Source of the DNA: Novipirellula galeiformis
GTDB lineage: Bacteria; Planctomycetota; Planctomycetia; Pirellulales; Pirellulaceae
NCBI RefSeq assembly: GCF_007860095.1
Contig: NZ_SJPT01000002.1
Coordinates: 310,001-374,000 of the forward strand
Direction of reading: 5' to 3'
DNA: 64,000 bases
Shown here: piece by piece, positions 48,490 through 58,331 of the stretch
Position numbering within the stretch: position 1 is the stretch's first letter
Layout of the letters: each line of letters opens with the position of its first letter
Notes under the pieces: generated by a model
What the model saw: the letters and a program-made list of their open reading frames with translations, nothing else
Databases searched by the model: none
Told to the model about the DNA's origin: nothing
Program-made: the position numbers and the translations under genes

Positions 48490-50084
48490 TGGCGACGAAA
48501 GGTATTCCAACGGCAAAGCTGAATGTGCTCTTGCTCAAGGCGAAATGCAAATCGTTCAAAGATGCGTTACGCGACGGTCACACTTTGGCGGAAACGAAAC
48601 TTAAGAGCACCATTGGAGTTGCTTCCACGCTATACACGAAAACGCCGCATCAGAACCCACCAAGTTGGGCGAAGTTCCTTAGGCCAATAGCTAAAGGCGA
48701 ACTAAGGCTGGGCAATGCTTCGAGTTCTGCGATTCTCTTTGTTAAATCTGCTGGGCGAATCTTTGCGTTTTGTTTCGGCCAAGGAAGAAGTGAGTTGAAA
48801 AACGATATTGCAGAGCCTGCATTTGGTTTGAAAGTGGCATTGAACACCGTCGATGCCGCCAAGCTTCGCAGTGCAGACGCTCGGACGTTAGAACACGGGG
48901 TCACGACTCGACGTCTTCAAACAAGTCGAAACGCCGACCAAACTGCTTTCGGTTTTGACGTATCTCGCGAACTGTTGCGTCAGATTGCTGGACAGCCAGA
49001 TGACCCTACGATCGGCACGAAGGTTGTTGGGACTGACGCACTGACGCTTCACGCCCGCATCACGGCGGGTGGGCTTGGGAAAAAATGCGAGCAGCTATTA
49101 AAGGCCTATCAGTCGAAGAAATACAAAGACCAATTTGAATGGGTAGATCATCTCACTGCAGTCAACGACCGGGGGATTCGAGAAAAACTCGATGAAAAGT
49201 TGGTAAAAGAATTTACCAATGGCGATCGCGAGAACATGCATCTCGCTGCAACTTCGATTGTTGATTGGGAAGCGGTGGAGAGCTTCAAGTTGGGCGGGGC
49301 AGGCAGGACTGAGTTTGTCGATCTTGACCTTGAAACGTATGTTTCGCAAATCAAGAAGCTTGATGAAATCTCACTTCAACGGCTAAAGAACTACCAAGTA
49401 AAAGCCAAGTTTGCGGGCGGCACCTCCCATCAACGTCAGTCAAATATTTACTCGTCACTTGTGTGGGAGACCAGGCATGCGGGCAAAATGTATGCGTTGG
49501 TCGATGGAAGCTGGTACGCCATTGACAGCAACTACGCAGAAACCGTCGCCAAATTCATCCAAGCGATACCGATACCCGACCCAGATCATCTTCCTAATAC
49601 GACTCTCGGGGAGGTTGAAGGTGACTACAACGAGCGCGCGGCAGAAGAAAGTGACGAATTATTTATGCTCGATAAGCTCTTGGTAAGACCTGAAGGTGCA
49701 TCAACCTCCATTGAGTTTTGCGATTTATTTTCAAAAGCAAAGCAACTGATCCATGTAAAGCGGAAGACACGTTCAGCGACATTGAGCCACTTGTTCGCTC
49801 AGGGGGTTGTGTCAGCAGAGCTTTTTCTTCAGGACCCTGAGGTGCGAAATCAAGTCAAGGATCACATCCGGGATCACGCACCCAATGGTGGATTTTTGGG
49901 GCACATTCCTAACGGGCGGCCAAACGCAGGTGACTACGAAGTCGTATACGGCATCGCAGCAAAGCCCAACAATAAATGGCCTCTTTCGTTGCCGTTTTTT
50001 AGCCAAGTCAACCTGATGACCGCCTGCAAGCGTTTGGACGCACTTGGCTTTCGATATTCCTTGGTCCTGATTGAAGCGAGTTGA
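48489..50084 (+). CDS. TIGR04141 (DUF6119) family protein
   Basis: 531 residues. Recognised by IPTAKLNVLLLKAKC at the start, FVKSAGRIFAFCFGQGRSEL, DAAKLRSADARTLEHGVTTRRLQTSRNA and the C-terminal half ending FFSQVNLMTACKRLDALGFRYSL. TIGR04141 proteins are sporadic and often lie inside restriction or other defence loci; the activity is unknown. It sits between hsdS (one-base overlap) and hsdR (no gap) and so is translated with them. The sequence looks somewhat richer in A+T than hsdM and hsdR, compatible with separate acquisition. Confidence 0.88.
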   Translation: MATKGIPTAKLNVLLLKAKCKSFKDALRDGHTLAETKLKSTIGVASTLYTKTPHQNPPSWAKFLRPIAKGELRLGNASSSAILFVKSAGRIFAFCFGQGRSELKNDIAEPAFGLKVALNTVDAAKLRSADARTLEHGVTTRRLQTSRNADQTAFGFDVSRELLRQIAGQPDDPTIGTKVVGTDALTLHARITAGGLGKKCEQLLKAYQSKKYKDQFEWVDHLTAVNDRGIREKLDEKLVKEFTNGDRENMHLAATSIVDWEAVESFKLGGAGRTEFVDLDLETYVSQIKKLDEISLQRLKNYQVKAKFAGGTSHQRQSNIYSSLVWETRHAGKMYALVDGSWYAIDSNYAETVAKFIQAIPIPDPDHLPNTTLGEVEGDYNERAAEESDELFMLDKLLVRPEGASTSIEFCDLFSKAKQLIHVKRKTRSATLSHLFAQGVVSAELFLQDPEVRNQVKDHIRDHAPNGGFLGHIPNGRPNAGDYEVVYGIAAKPNNKWPLSLPFFSQVNLMTACKRLDALGFRYSLVLIEAS

Positions 50085-50091
50085 ATTCGCA

Positions 50092-53000
50092 GTGATTACC
50101 GAAGACCAACTTGAACAACTTTCCCTCGACTGGTTCCGCGAGGCGGGCTGGGACTACACCAACGGCGTGGACATCTCGCCCGACGGAGACGATCCAGAGC
50201 GGGATGACTACCGAGTTGTCGTCTTGAAAGATCGCTTGGCCGAGGCGGTGGCTCGACTGAATCCTGACCTTCCGCGATCGGCCGTCGATGATGTCGTTCA
50301 CGTCGTCGCGAACCCCGATCATCCCAGCTTGGAACAAAACAACCGAGCACTGCACAGGCTCTACACGAACGGCGTCAAAGTCGAATACAGCACCAGTGAC
50401 TCCGACGAGGGCGATGGCAAGGAAACGATCTTCGCTCAGATCATCGACTTCCAAAACCCGGACAACAACGACTTGCTGGTCGTCAACCAGTTCAACGTCG
50501 CGGGAACCAAACAGGCTCGCAGGCCCGATGTCGTGGTCTTTGTCAATGGGTTGCCGCTGGCGGTCGTCGAGCTGAAGAACCCGGCGGATGAATCGGCCGA
50601 TGTGTGGAAGGCTTACTCGCAACTGCAAACTTACAAAGACGAAATCTCCGATCTGCTGGCCTACAACGTGGCTCTCGTCATCAGCGATGGGATCACGGCG
50701 CGAGTCGGTTCGCTGACGGCCAACCAAGAACGGTTCATGCCATGGAACACGATCAAGAACGAAGACCATCGGCCGCTGCTGGAATACCAGTTGGAGAAAG
50801 TCGTTCGCGGCTTCTTCGATCCTGAGCTCTTTCTGGATTACATGCGGTCCTTCGTCCTGTTTGAAGACGATGGCGACTCGCTGATCAAAAAGATCGCCGG
50901 TTACCATCAGTTCCACGGTGTCCGCGAAGCGGTTCGCGCAACGGTGGTCGCGTCTGCGGATCCAGATGATGATCAGGTTCGAGAAAAGTTGGGTGCCTAT
51001 CAAGTAGGAAGTCGTAACCAGGTGCCAACCGCGGCTAACGCCGAGCGGCTAATGAATGAACTGCAACCCGGCTCGCGAAAGGCGGGCGTGTTCTGGCACA
51101 CGCAGGGCAGCGGCAAAAGCATTTCCATGTGCTGCTACGCGGGCAAGCTGCTGCAGCAACCAGCGATGAAGAACCCAACGCTGGTCGTGGTCACCGACCG
51201 CAACGAGCTGGATGGCCAACTGTACCAACAGTTCTGCATGGCCAAGGACCTTTTAAAACAAACGCCGGAACAAGCCAACAACCGCGAAGAACTCCGCGAG
51301 ATGCTGGCCTCTCGTGAATCCGGCGGCGTTATCTTTACAACGGTGCAAAAGTTCTCGCTGCTTGACAACGAGAACGACCACCCGGCGCTCTGTGATCGCA
51401 GCAACGTCGTGGTGATCTCCGATGAAGCTCATCGTAGCCAGTACGGAACGAAGGCTCGACTGAAGCAGATTAAGGATAAAGAAACAGGCGAAGTGGTCGA
51501 TGCGAAGTACGTGTTTGGCTTCGCCAAACACATGCGAGACGCACTGCCCAATGCGTCCTTCATTGGCTTCACCGGCACGCCAATCGACAAGGAAGACAAA
51601 GACACTCGTGGGGTGTTCGGCGATTACGTCAGCATCTACGACATTCAGGACGCGGTCGACGACGGAGCTACGGTTCCGATCTACTACGAGAGTCGATTGG
51701 TCAAAATCGACATCAACCGGGCTCAAATCGACGAACTGAACAAAGACGTCGATGAGGTCATCGAAGACGAAGAGGATGTGGCCTCGCGAGAACGAGTGAA
51801 AAGTCGATGGACTCAGTTGCGTGAGCTGGTGGGGGCCGGCCCGCGACTTGCTGAGGTTGCCGCCGATGTCGTGGAACATTTCGAGAAACGCAATGCGTCG
51901 GTCGAAGGTAAGGCGATGTTCGTTGGAATGAGCCGCCAGATCTGCGTCAGTCTCTTTGATGAAATCATCAAGCTTCGTCCCCAGTGGGCCGGTACAAAGA
52001 TCACCAACGACAAGGGCAAAGCGGTCGGTTACAACCACGACGACGGCGCGATCCGAATCATCATGACCGGATCAGCCACGGACAAAGCTGAACTCCAGCA
52101 GCACGTCTACACCAAACGGGAAAAGAAGCGACTTGAAAAACGGTTTAAAGATCCGAATGACCCTCTGAAGATTGTGATTGTCCGCGACATGTGGCTCACC
52201 GGCTTCGATGCTCCTTGCTGCCACACGATGTACGTTGACAAACCAATGTCGGGTCACAACCTGATGCAAGCGATCGCTCGCGTGAATCGCGTCTTCAAGG
52301 ACAAACCGGGCGGTGTGGTCGTGGACTATATCGGCATCGGTTCCGAGCTCAAAGCGGCGTTGAAAACTTACACGGATGCCAAGGGCAAAGGTCAACCTAC
52401 GCTCAGAGCCGAGGAAGCGCTGAGTGTACTCCAGGAGAAAATGGATGCGGTTCGCGGATTGTTCCACGGGTTCGATTACTCGGACTATTGCGACAACGCC
52501 CTCCAACTGTTGCCGCCAGCCGCAAACCACATTCTTGGATTAGAAGAGCAGAACGGGAAGACAGGCAAACAGAGATTTTTGGACATCATGGCGTCGGTCA
52601 GCAAGTCGTACTCGCTGTGTAGCACGCTCGATGAAGCCGCCCAATACCACCGAGAAATCGCCTTTCTGTCTGCAGTTCGAGCGGCAATCGTCAAGAACAC
52701 GACTGTCGATCAGAAGCTGGTTCAGGATCAGAAGAACTCGGCGATGAAGCAGATTCTCGACAACGCCGTTGTCTCGGAGGGGGTGGTTGATGTTTTTTCA
52801 CTCGCCAACCTGGACAAACCCAACATTGGCCTGCTTTCGGACGAGTTTCTCGAAGACGTCCACAACATGCCGCTAAAGAACTTAGCAGTCGAACTATTGG
52901 AAAAGCTACTGCGGGATGAAATTCGGGGGCGTTCTTCTCGCAACGTGGTTCAGGAGAAAGCGTACACCGATCGACTGATCGCCACGCTTCGCAAGTACCA

Positions 53001-53385
53001 CAACCGCAGCATCGAAACGGCGCAAGTGATCGAAGAATTGATCACGATGGCAAAGGACTTCAAAGATCGACTCAAACGCGATGAAGTCCTTGGCTTAAAC
53101 GGAGACGAGATTGCGTTCTATGACGCTTTATCGAATAACGAGAGCGCTGTGCGTGAATTGGGCGATGCCACTCTCAAGAAGATTGCAGTTGAAATCACCG
53201 AGAAACTACGTGCCAGTACGTCAGTTGATTGGCAAGTGCGCGAGAGCGTCCGAGCCAAGTTGCGAAACCTCGTCCGTCGACTTCTGCGGAAATACAAATA
53301 CCCACCTGATCAGGCGATCGAAGCAATCGAACTGGTCATGAAGCAAGCGGAAGCACTCGCGGTGGATTGGACGAACGAGCAATAG
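50092..53385 (+). CDS. hsdR: Type I restriction endonuclease subunit HsdR
   Basis: About 1097 residues from the GTG at 50092 (family opening [19 protein letters not shown]); a TTG at 50071, overlapping the previous gene, is the alternative. The nuclease has [20 protein letters not shown] (Asp and Glu-x-Lys). SF2 translocase motifs follow: Walker A HTQGSGKS (about 340), DEAHRS (about 444), [17 protein letters not shown]-like [20 protein letters not shown]. The C-terminal HsdM-contact region is present to the end. All motifs are intact, so with HsdM and HsdS it should cut unmodified DNA. Confidence 0.95.
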   Translation: MITEDQLEQLSLDWFREAGWDYTNGVDISPDGDDPERDDYRVVVLKDRLAEAVARLNPDLPRSAVDDVVHVVANPDHPSLEQNNRALHRLYTNGVKVEYSTSDSDEGDGKETIFAQIIDFQNPDNNDLLVVNQFNVAGTKQARRPDVVVFVNGLPLAVVELKNPADESADVWKAYSQLQTYKDEISDLLAYNVALVISDGITARVGSLTANQERFMPWNTIKNEDHRPLLEYQLEKVVRGFFDPELFLDYMRSFVLFEDDGDSLIKKIAGYHQFHGVREAVRATVVASADPDDDQVREKLGAYQVGSRNQVPTAANAERLMNELQPGSRKAGVFWHTQGSGKSISMCCYAGKLLQQPAMKNPTLVVVTDRNELDGQLYQQFCMAKDLLKQTPEQANNREELREMLASRESGGVIFTTVQKFSLLDNENDHPALCDRSNVVVISDEAHRSQYGTKARLKQIKDKETGEVVDAKYVFGFAKHMRDALPNASFIGFTGTPIDKEDKDTRGVFGDYVSIYDIQDAVDDGATVPIYYESRLVKIDINRAQIDELNKDVDEVIEDEEDVASRERVKSRWTQLRELVGAGPRLAEVAADVVEHFEKRNASVEGKAMFVGMSRQICVSLFDEIIKLRPQWAGTKITNDKGKAVGYNHDDGAIRIIMTGSATDKAELQQHVYTKREKKRLEKRFKDPNDPLKIVIVRDMWLTGFDAPCCHTMYVDKPMSGHNLMQAIARVNRVFKDKPGGVVVDYIGIGSELKAALKTYTDAKGKGQPTLRAEEALSVLQEKMDAVRGLFHGFDYSDYCDNALQLLPPAANHILGLEEQNGKTGKQRFLDIMASVSKSYSLCSTLDEAAQYHREIAFLSAVRAAIVKNTTVDQKLVQDQKNSAMKQILDNAVVSEGVVDVFSLANLDKPNIGLLSDEFLEDVHNMPLKNLAVELLEKLLRDEIRGRSSRNVVQEKAYTDRLIATLRKYHNRSIETAQVIEELITMAKDFKDRLKRDEVLGLNGDEIAFYDALSNNESAVRELGDATLKKIAVEITEKLRASTSVDWQVRESVRAKLRNLVRRLLRKYKYPPDQAIEAIELVMKQAEALAVDWTNEQ

Positions 53386-53403
53386 TGCATTCTCATCTTT
53401 GAT

Positions 53404-53460
53404 GTAGCTACCGTCGCCAGACGGTGGACCACGTTCTGGCGAACGTAGCTACTTTTTTTT
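53404..53460 (+). terminator. Family 1 hairpin repeat acting as hsdR terminator
   Basis: GTAGCTACCGTCGCCAGA pairs with TCTGGCGAACGTAGCTAC (16 of 18) and is followed at once by eight T, starting 18 bp after the hsdR stop. It is a solitary copy of the repeat that makes up array A; the stem differs from array A by the paired change TAC/GTA for TGC/GCA. Confidence 0.75.
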
Positions 53461-53593
53461 GCCGGGGACACGCTAAAATTGTTCTAGCGTGTCTTTACTC
53501 TGCAGCGTTGCGAAGGACGTGAAGAGCCGTGAAAGCAACGCGGCGCAAGTGGTAAGTTTCCTACCCACAAGATGGAATTTGAATGACAAGACT

Positions 53594-53913
53594 TCACTCG
53601 GCAATAATGACGCCGCCATATTCGGTGACTGCCCAAGGAGGCGTTCGGCAGCCGCCGTGCCTGGAACTTGCGGTTTCTGATTGCAACCTCAAGCCATCAA
53701 ACTCAGCGTTCGCCAGTTGAAATGGGTGTTTTCGCCAGATCGGATGGTGTTTCGCCTGACATACTGATTCAGCCGTTTGGTTGAGACACCGTACAGCTTT
53801 GCAAGCTCGGTGTCGTTAAAGACCCGCTCGGCTCGTATTCCGAAAATCAAGGACTCGATGCCAAGCAGTTCGTGGTTGTTCCAAAATTGGGATGAGTTGA
53901 GTTGCGATCCCAT
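53594..53913 (-). pseudogene. ORF6N-domain (phage antirepressor-like) gene, frameshifted
   Basis: The first part is in frame (LIFGIRAERVFNDTELAKLYGVSTKRLNQYVRRN), a clear ORF6N start. The match then moves to another frame (PFQLANAEFDGLRLQS, then SSRHGGCRTPPWAVTEYGGVI), like the family's FQLT..EFDGLRSQ..TSS.GGRR..PYAFTE.G. It stops at 53594, before the C-terminal half. ORF6N proteins are phage or island DNA-binding proteins related in use to KilA-N and RhuM. Confidence 0.8.
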
Positions 53914-53954
53914 GATTGTGGACTAAGCAAGGTCGTATCCGACCCTGACGGGTC

Positions 53955-54037
53955 GTCGCTGATCGCTCGGAACGTCACATTAAGTCGGGAGGGATTTTCC
54001 GCAACTAAAACGCAAAGATCGCGGAGCGATCAGCGAC
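53955..54037. repeat. Inverted repeat with 14-bp perfect arms
   Basis: GTCGCTGATCGCTC (53955-53968) and GAGCGATCAGCGAC (54024-54037) around 55 bp. It may be a MITE-like element or a folded 5' leader of the PARG-like gene. Confidence 0.8.
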
Positions 54038-54143
54038 ATTGATGCTAAACTTTCGTGCTTGGAGCTTCTTTCAAGAAGCAGCTTTCGATGCGAATGGCCG
54101 GCGAGTCAATTCGGATTTATCTCGTCGATGACGAGGAGAGGTG

Positions 54144-55028
54144 ATGAGTCGTTTGCGTTTGAACCCCTGTGTCGATTCGGATGATTTGGCTCGCCAGCAT
54201 CGACGTGTGCTTGGGATACGTTCCGAACTTGCCGAGTCGCTGGGATGCTCGGCGCTCCAAGCGATCGAGAGGGGCCAATACCTGACCGATCATGGGTGGG
54301 TCGATTGGTCGGCGGAAATCAAGGCAGCCGAAGCGGCCAAAATCTCCATTCCGCCTGATGCTCTTCTGCCGAACATTGCACGGCGATCACAGGGTGACGC
54401 GAATGTCGAGACGCGGGTGAGCGTCGCCAACGAAACGACGCTGGCCGCCGCTCACGCGCTGGTCGCCGATGGGCATCGTCCGTTGGCGCTCAACTTTGCC
54501 AATGGCGTTGAGCCTGGCGGTGGATTTTTGCGGGGCGCGACCGCACAAGAGGAAACGCTTTGCCGATCCAGTGCGTTGTACGCCACGCTGGTGGGCGATC
54601 CGATGTACAACTTCCACCACGCCAACGATCCGGCCGCTTCGAGCGACTGGGCGATCCTCTCGCCGGACGTGCCGGTATTCCGTGACGATGCAGGCATGGA
54701 ATGCGAAAAACCGTGGCCGCTTAGCTTTCTGACGTGTGCGGCACCGTACGCGCCGGCGATCGGGCGTACGGATTCAGAGAAGATGCTTCGCGGTCGGATT
54801 CATCGTGTGCTTGCGATCGCCCGAGCCTATCAATACGAATCGCTAGTCTTGGGGGCTTGGGGATGTGGCGTGTTCGCCAACGACCCGCTGCAAACGGCAA
54901 CGGATTTTCGCGAAGCACTCGAGCGGGAATTCGCTGGAGCGTTCGAACGTGTGGTGTTCGCGATCACAGATTGGTCGGACCAGCGAAGGTATCTGCGCCC
55001 GTTCTGCGAAGTCTTTTCAGATGCGTAA
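54144..55028 (+). CDS. TIGR02452-family microbial PARG (ADP-ribose glycohydrolase-like)
   Basis: 294 residues from the ATG at 54144, preceded by GAGGAGAGG. The macrodomain-related fold shows the PARG signature GGGFLRGATAQEE (GGG 125-127, catalytic Glu-Glu 136-137), preceded by NFANGVEPG and followed by LCRSSALYATL and VLGAWGCGVFANDP. Such enzymes remove poly- or mono-ADP-ribose. The gene lies just outside the restriction operon, and no ADP-ribosyltransferase partner is visible in the window. Its use in defence or anti-toxin action is only a suggestion from context. Confidence 0.92.
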   Translation: MSRLRLNPCVDSDDLARQHRRVLGIRSELAESLGCSALQAIERGQYLTDHGWVDWSAEIKAAEAAKISIPPDALLPNIARRSQGDANVETRVSVANETTLAAAHALVADGHRPLALNFANGVEPGGGFLRGATAQEETLCRSSALYATLVGDPMYNFHHANDPAASSDWAILSPDVPVFRDDAGMECEKPWPLSFLTCAAPYAPAIGRTDSEKMLRGRIHRVLAIARAYQYESLVLGAWGCGVFANDPLQTATDFREALEREFAGAFERVVFAITDWSDQRRYLRPFCEVFSDA

Positions 55029-55180
55029 GGTGCTGAGTAAGGCAACGGCTTGCGGGGGTTTGGATCGGCAGGAATGACGCTGCCGCTTGAGGCCTGTGAT
55101 GGGGGGCTCGTAGCTGTCGTGGGGTAATGGCGAAGCCTTGCGGCAGTCCTGTGGTTAGCGGCGGGAACCGGACGCTGACG

Positions 55181-56135
55181 TGATGCGGAGTGATCAAATC
55201 AATATGCCGCTGAATACTCTGCTCCAGCCAAGCAACAGGGAGCTTTAGCACACTCCACTACGTTTGAGCATTTTTAGTTTTGGTGTGGGTGGTGTCGCCC
55301 GAGGGTGGCCCGCGTTCTTGCGAACGCAGGTACAGTTTGAATGTCATGTCATTTTTGGAAATGCGATAACGCGATGCCGACGGATGAAATGAATATGCCG
55401 CTGAATATTCGTTCCCAGTCGAGCAACAGGGAGCTTTAGCAAGCTCCACTACGTTTGAGCATTTTTAGTTTTGATGTAGGTGGTGTCGCGCGAGGGTGGC
55501 CCGCGTTCTTGCGAACGCAGGTAGAGTTTGAATGTCATGTCATTTTTGGAAATGCGATAACGCGATGCCGACGGATGAAATGAATATGCCGATGAATATT
55601 CGTTCCCAGTCGAGAATCAGGGAGCTTTAGCAAGCTCCACTACGTTTGAGCATTTTTAGTTTTGGTGTGGGTGGTGTCGCCCGATGGGGGACCGCGTTCT
55701 TGCGAACGCAGCTACGTTTTGAATGCCATGTCATTTTTGGAAATGCTCTAACGCGATGCCGGCGGATGAAATGAATATGCCGCTGAATACTCTGCTCCAG
55801 TCGAGCAACAGGGAGCTTTAGCAAGCTCCACTACGTTTGAGCATTGTTAGTTTTGATGTAGGTGGTGTCGCTTGACGGTGGGCCGCGTTCTTGCGAACGC
55901 GGGTACAGTTTGAATGCCATGTCATTTTTGGAAATGCTCTAACGTGATGCCGACGGATGAAATGAATATGCCGATGAATACTCTGCTCCAGTCGAGCAAC
56001 AGGGAGCTTTAGCAAGCTCCACTACGTTTGAGTATTTCATATTTTGGTGTGGGTGGTGTCGGGCGACGGTGGACCGCGTTCTTGCGAACGCAGCTACGTT
56101 TTGAATGCCACGTCATTTTTGAATATGCTCTGTCG
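55181..56135. repeat. Tandem array B: nearly five units of exactly 191 bp
   Basis: TTTGAGCATTTTTAGTTTTG-type starts fall at 55263, 55454, 55645, 55836 and 56027, always 191 bp apart; a partial unit precedes. Each unit has the diverged family 1 core (GCGTTCTTGCGAACGCAG, TTTGAATGCCATGTCATTTTT, AAATGC), then GCCGACGGATGAAATGAATATGCCG and GGGAGCTTTAGCAAGCTCCACTAC (itself a hairpin). The last unit merges into sequence upstream of the beta-lactamase gene. Reverse-strand frames of 63-65 codons here are repeat artefacts. Confidence 0.94.
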
Positions 56136-56243
56136 TCGGTCTCAGCATCACTTTGTCCGATTTCTTTGCTTGGCTGCTGTTCTTGTGGTCATAATGCGCA
56201 GACTGATCAAGGGCACACAAATTGGGTTTGCGGGAGATGTTTG

Positions 56244-58079
56244 ATGGTAACGACAAGCATTGTGTTGGCGAAACGCCGTCGCAGCGGGCTGCAGGCAATT
56301 TGCTTAACCGCGATCTGTGCTGCGCTGGTTTGCGGAATCCCAGGGACTGCCGCAGAGACGACCGGTTCAGAAACGACGGCTCACGAGGATGCTCCGCAGT
56401 TAACGATCGAGCAAAAACGAGCGGAACGTCGCGAGTTCCTGGAGCAAACACTGATTACGGCCAAACCGAGCAGTTGGATATTTAAGCTCGATGCCCCGCC
56501 CCGGATCGTGTGGCGAGATTTGCAGACGATCCAGCGATTGGGCGGCCCCACGGAGATCCATGTCCGCTGGTTCGATGCCGAGCTAAATGAGTTTCCCCGC
56601 CCCCAGCGATCGGGACGTTGGATTGCTTGGATCGAAGGGATCGCACCGAACGGAACTCCGCTGCGGCGGGCGTTCACCTTCTATGCGATGCCCGATCCGT
56701 TGCCCCAATTAGACTTGCCCGATCTGACGGTCGCGTTGCCGTATTTCCCTGGCCCCCGAGCGCCCGCCGTCCTTAGGGAGCACCAGCAGGAATTGGTCCA
56801 GCTTGCCAAACAGACGCTTGCCACGTCGATCATGGACAGCGAAGCAGGTGCCATTTTGGTTGCCGGATTGGCCGAGCGTGAACCGCTGGGGCGACCGGCC
56901 CGCTTTGTCGAATCCTTGGCGGTGCTCAGTGACGACTATCATCTGAGCCTAAAGCTCAAGCTGCAAAATCGGCGGCCTCGTCCCATCCAACCTCCGCGTC
57001 TTCGCGAGACACCGGCGACGTCATTGCACGCAGGACCTTTAGCCGAAGCCGGCATGCGGCCCGATGCCAAAACCAGGATTGACGAAATTTGCCAGGCATG
57101 GGCGGAGGATACCGGCGAGCCGTTCGTGACGCTGGTCGCACGCAATGGCGTGATCGTGACTCATCAAGCCTACGGCAGCGATTCAAATGGCGATCCGATT
57201 TCGCTGGACTACCGATGCTGGGTCGCTTCGATTACCAAGACGGTGACCGCCCTGCTCTTCAGCTTGTTCCTCGATCAAGGCTTGATCGACATGGATGATC
57301 CGCTCTCGGAGGTGTTTGTGGACTATCCCAAAGACGATCGACACGTCCCGACGTTTCGCCAATGTTTCAATCACACCAGCGGCTTGTCAGGGCATAGTGA
57401 GCACGGCGGCATGCGTGATCCTCACCTGGAAAATCGCGTGCTCAATGCGATCGATGTGAATCAGCCGAACGTTCGATATCGTTATTGTGGTTTAGGCTAT
57501 GAGCTTGCCGCGAAAGCGATGGAACTCGTCGCCGGCAAGAGTGCGGTGCGGGTTTATCAGGACCATCTGTTCACTCCGCTCGGCTTTGACGATGTTCCGA
57601 TCGGTAACGCCAGTTCCGATGGGGAGTTTACGGCCCTGGAACTCGCTGTCTTGGGGCAATGGATTGCCAATCGGGGCAGCTATGGTGAGCTGCAATTCAT
57701 CGCACCGGCGACGTTCGACCGTCTGCTGCCGCAACCCCTGATTGTCGCGGACCATGGCTATGTCATGGATGAAGGCATCGGGCTGCATTGGGTTCGACAT
57801 AAAAAAACGGGAGCGGCCGCCGGCGCAGCACCCGAAGACGAATTGTTGTTTAGCCCCCGTACACTCGGGCATGGCGCGTTCTCAGGGTGCATCTTCGTGA
57901 TTGATCCAGAACAGCAATTGGTGATCACGCAAGTTCGCAAGCAAAGTGGTGCGCGGCACGCTGCGTGGTCGGCTCGCTTTTTCCAGACGATCGCTGAACA
58001 AATTGAAACCACGCCAACGGCGGTGGACCGACGCTCGTCGGGAGACGAGATATCGCCGAGCGGCGTTCACGCCGAATAA
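56244..58079 (+). CDS. Exported serine beta-lactamase-fold hydrolase
   Basis: 611 residues from the ATG at 56244 (GGGAGAT upstream). A signal peptide (AICLTAICAALVCGIPGTAA) and a unique domain of about 250 residues precede a class C beta-lactamase-like domain: nucleophile motif SITK (Ser329), Tyr of YRYCGLGYEL, and LGHGAFSGC in the place of the KTG/HxG box. Relatives are D-amino-acid peptidases, esterases or true beta-lactamases; this one cannot be assigned. The frame runs on upstream into array B, but that stretch is repeat sequence. Confidence 0.88.
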   Translation: MVTTSIVLAKRRRSGLQAICLTAICAALVCGIPGTAAETTGSETTAHEDAPQLTIEQKRAERREFLEQTLITAKPSSWIFKLDAPPRIVWRDLQTIQRLGGPTEIHVRWFDAELNEFPRPQRSGRWIAWIEGIAPNGTPLRRAFTFYAMPDPLPQLDLPDLTVALPYFPGPRAPAVLREHQQELVQLAKQTLATSIMDSEAGAILVAGLAEREPLGRPARFVESLAVLSDDYHLSLKLKLQNRRPRPIQPPRLRETPATSLHAGPLAEAGMRPDAKTRIDEICQAWAEDTGEPFVTLVARNGVIVTHQAYGSDSNGDPISLDYRCWVASITKTVTALLFSLFLDQGLIDMDDPLSEVFVDYPKDDRHVPTFRQCFNHTSGLSGHSEHGGMRDPHLENRVLNAIDVNQPNVRYRYCGLGYELAAKAMELVAGKSAVRVYQDHLFTPLGFDDVPIGNASSDGEFTALELAVLGQWIANRGSYGELQFIAPATFDRLLPQPLIVADHGYVMDEGIGLHWVRHKKTGAAAGAAPEDELLFSPRTLGHGAFSGCIFVIDPEQQLVITQVRKQSGARHAAWSARFFQTIAEQIETTPTAVDRRSSGDEISPSGVHAE

Positions 58080-58142
58080 GCCTATGCCGGAAATTGGGAT
58101 CAGCCCCGACAAGATGTGATATCTACTTAGGTGGATGCCAGA

Positions 58143-58304
58143 TCAGGCGTACCTCTGACGAGGAGTTTCCCGGCATTTCTCCAAAATCATGTCGATCTCG
58201 TCGAACCAAAGGTCCAACCCAGTGCTCTCAAGTTCCTGTCGATAATGCTCGATCACGGTTTGCATCTGGTTTGGCTCGTTTTCGCTCGTATTACTCCTCA
58301 TCAT
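58143..58304 (-). CDS. Possible 53-residue acidic protein
   Basis: The frame starts MMRSNTSENEPNQMQ and continues HYRQELESTGLDLWFDEID to a TGA. It is acidic, helical and protein-like, and lies immediately downstream of the hsdR fragment on the same strand. It is not recognised, and chance cannot be excluded at this length. Confidence 0.3.
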   Translation of the reverse strand: MMRSNTSENEPNQMQTVIEHYRQELESTGLDLWFDEIDMILEKCRETPRQRYA

Positions 58305-58331
58305 GTTGGTTCGTAATGTCTTGGAAATGGT

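Noticed and set aside
55258-56015. Three similar short genes of 63-65 codons on the minus strand
   Set aside because: They are the same repeat unit translated and change with it; the composition is His/Arg/Pro-rich, with no ribosome binding sites.
55181-56135. CRISPR array
   Set aside because: The 191-bp units are repeated throughout with no unique spacers, and no cas gene is in the window.
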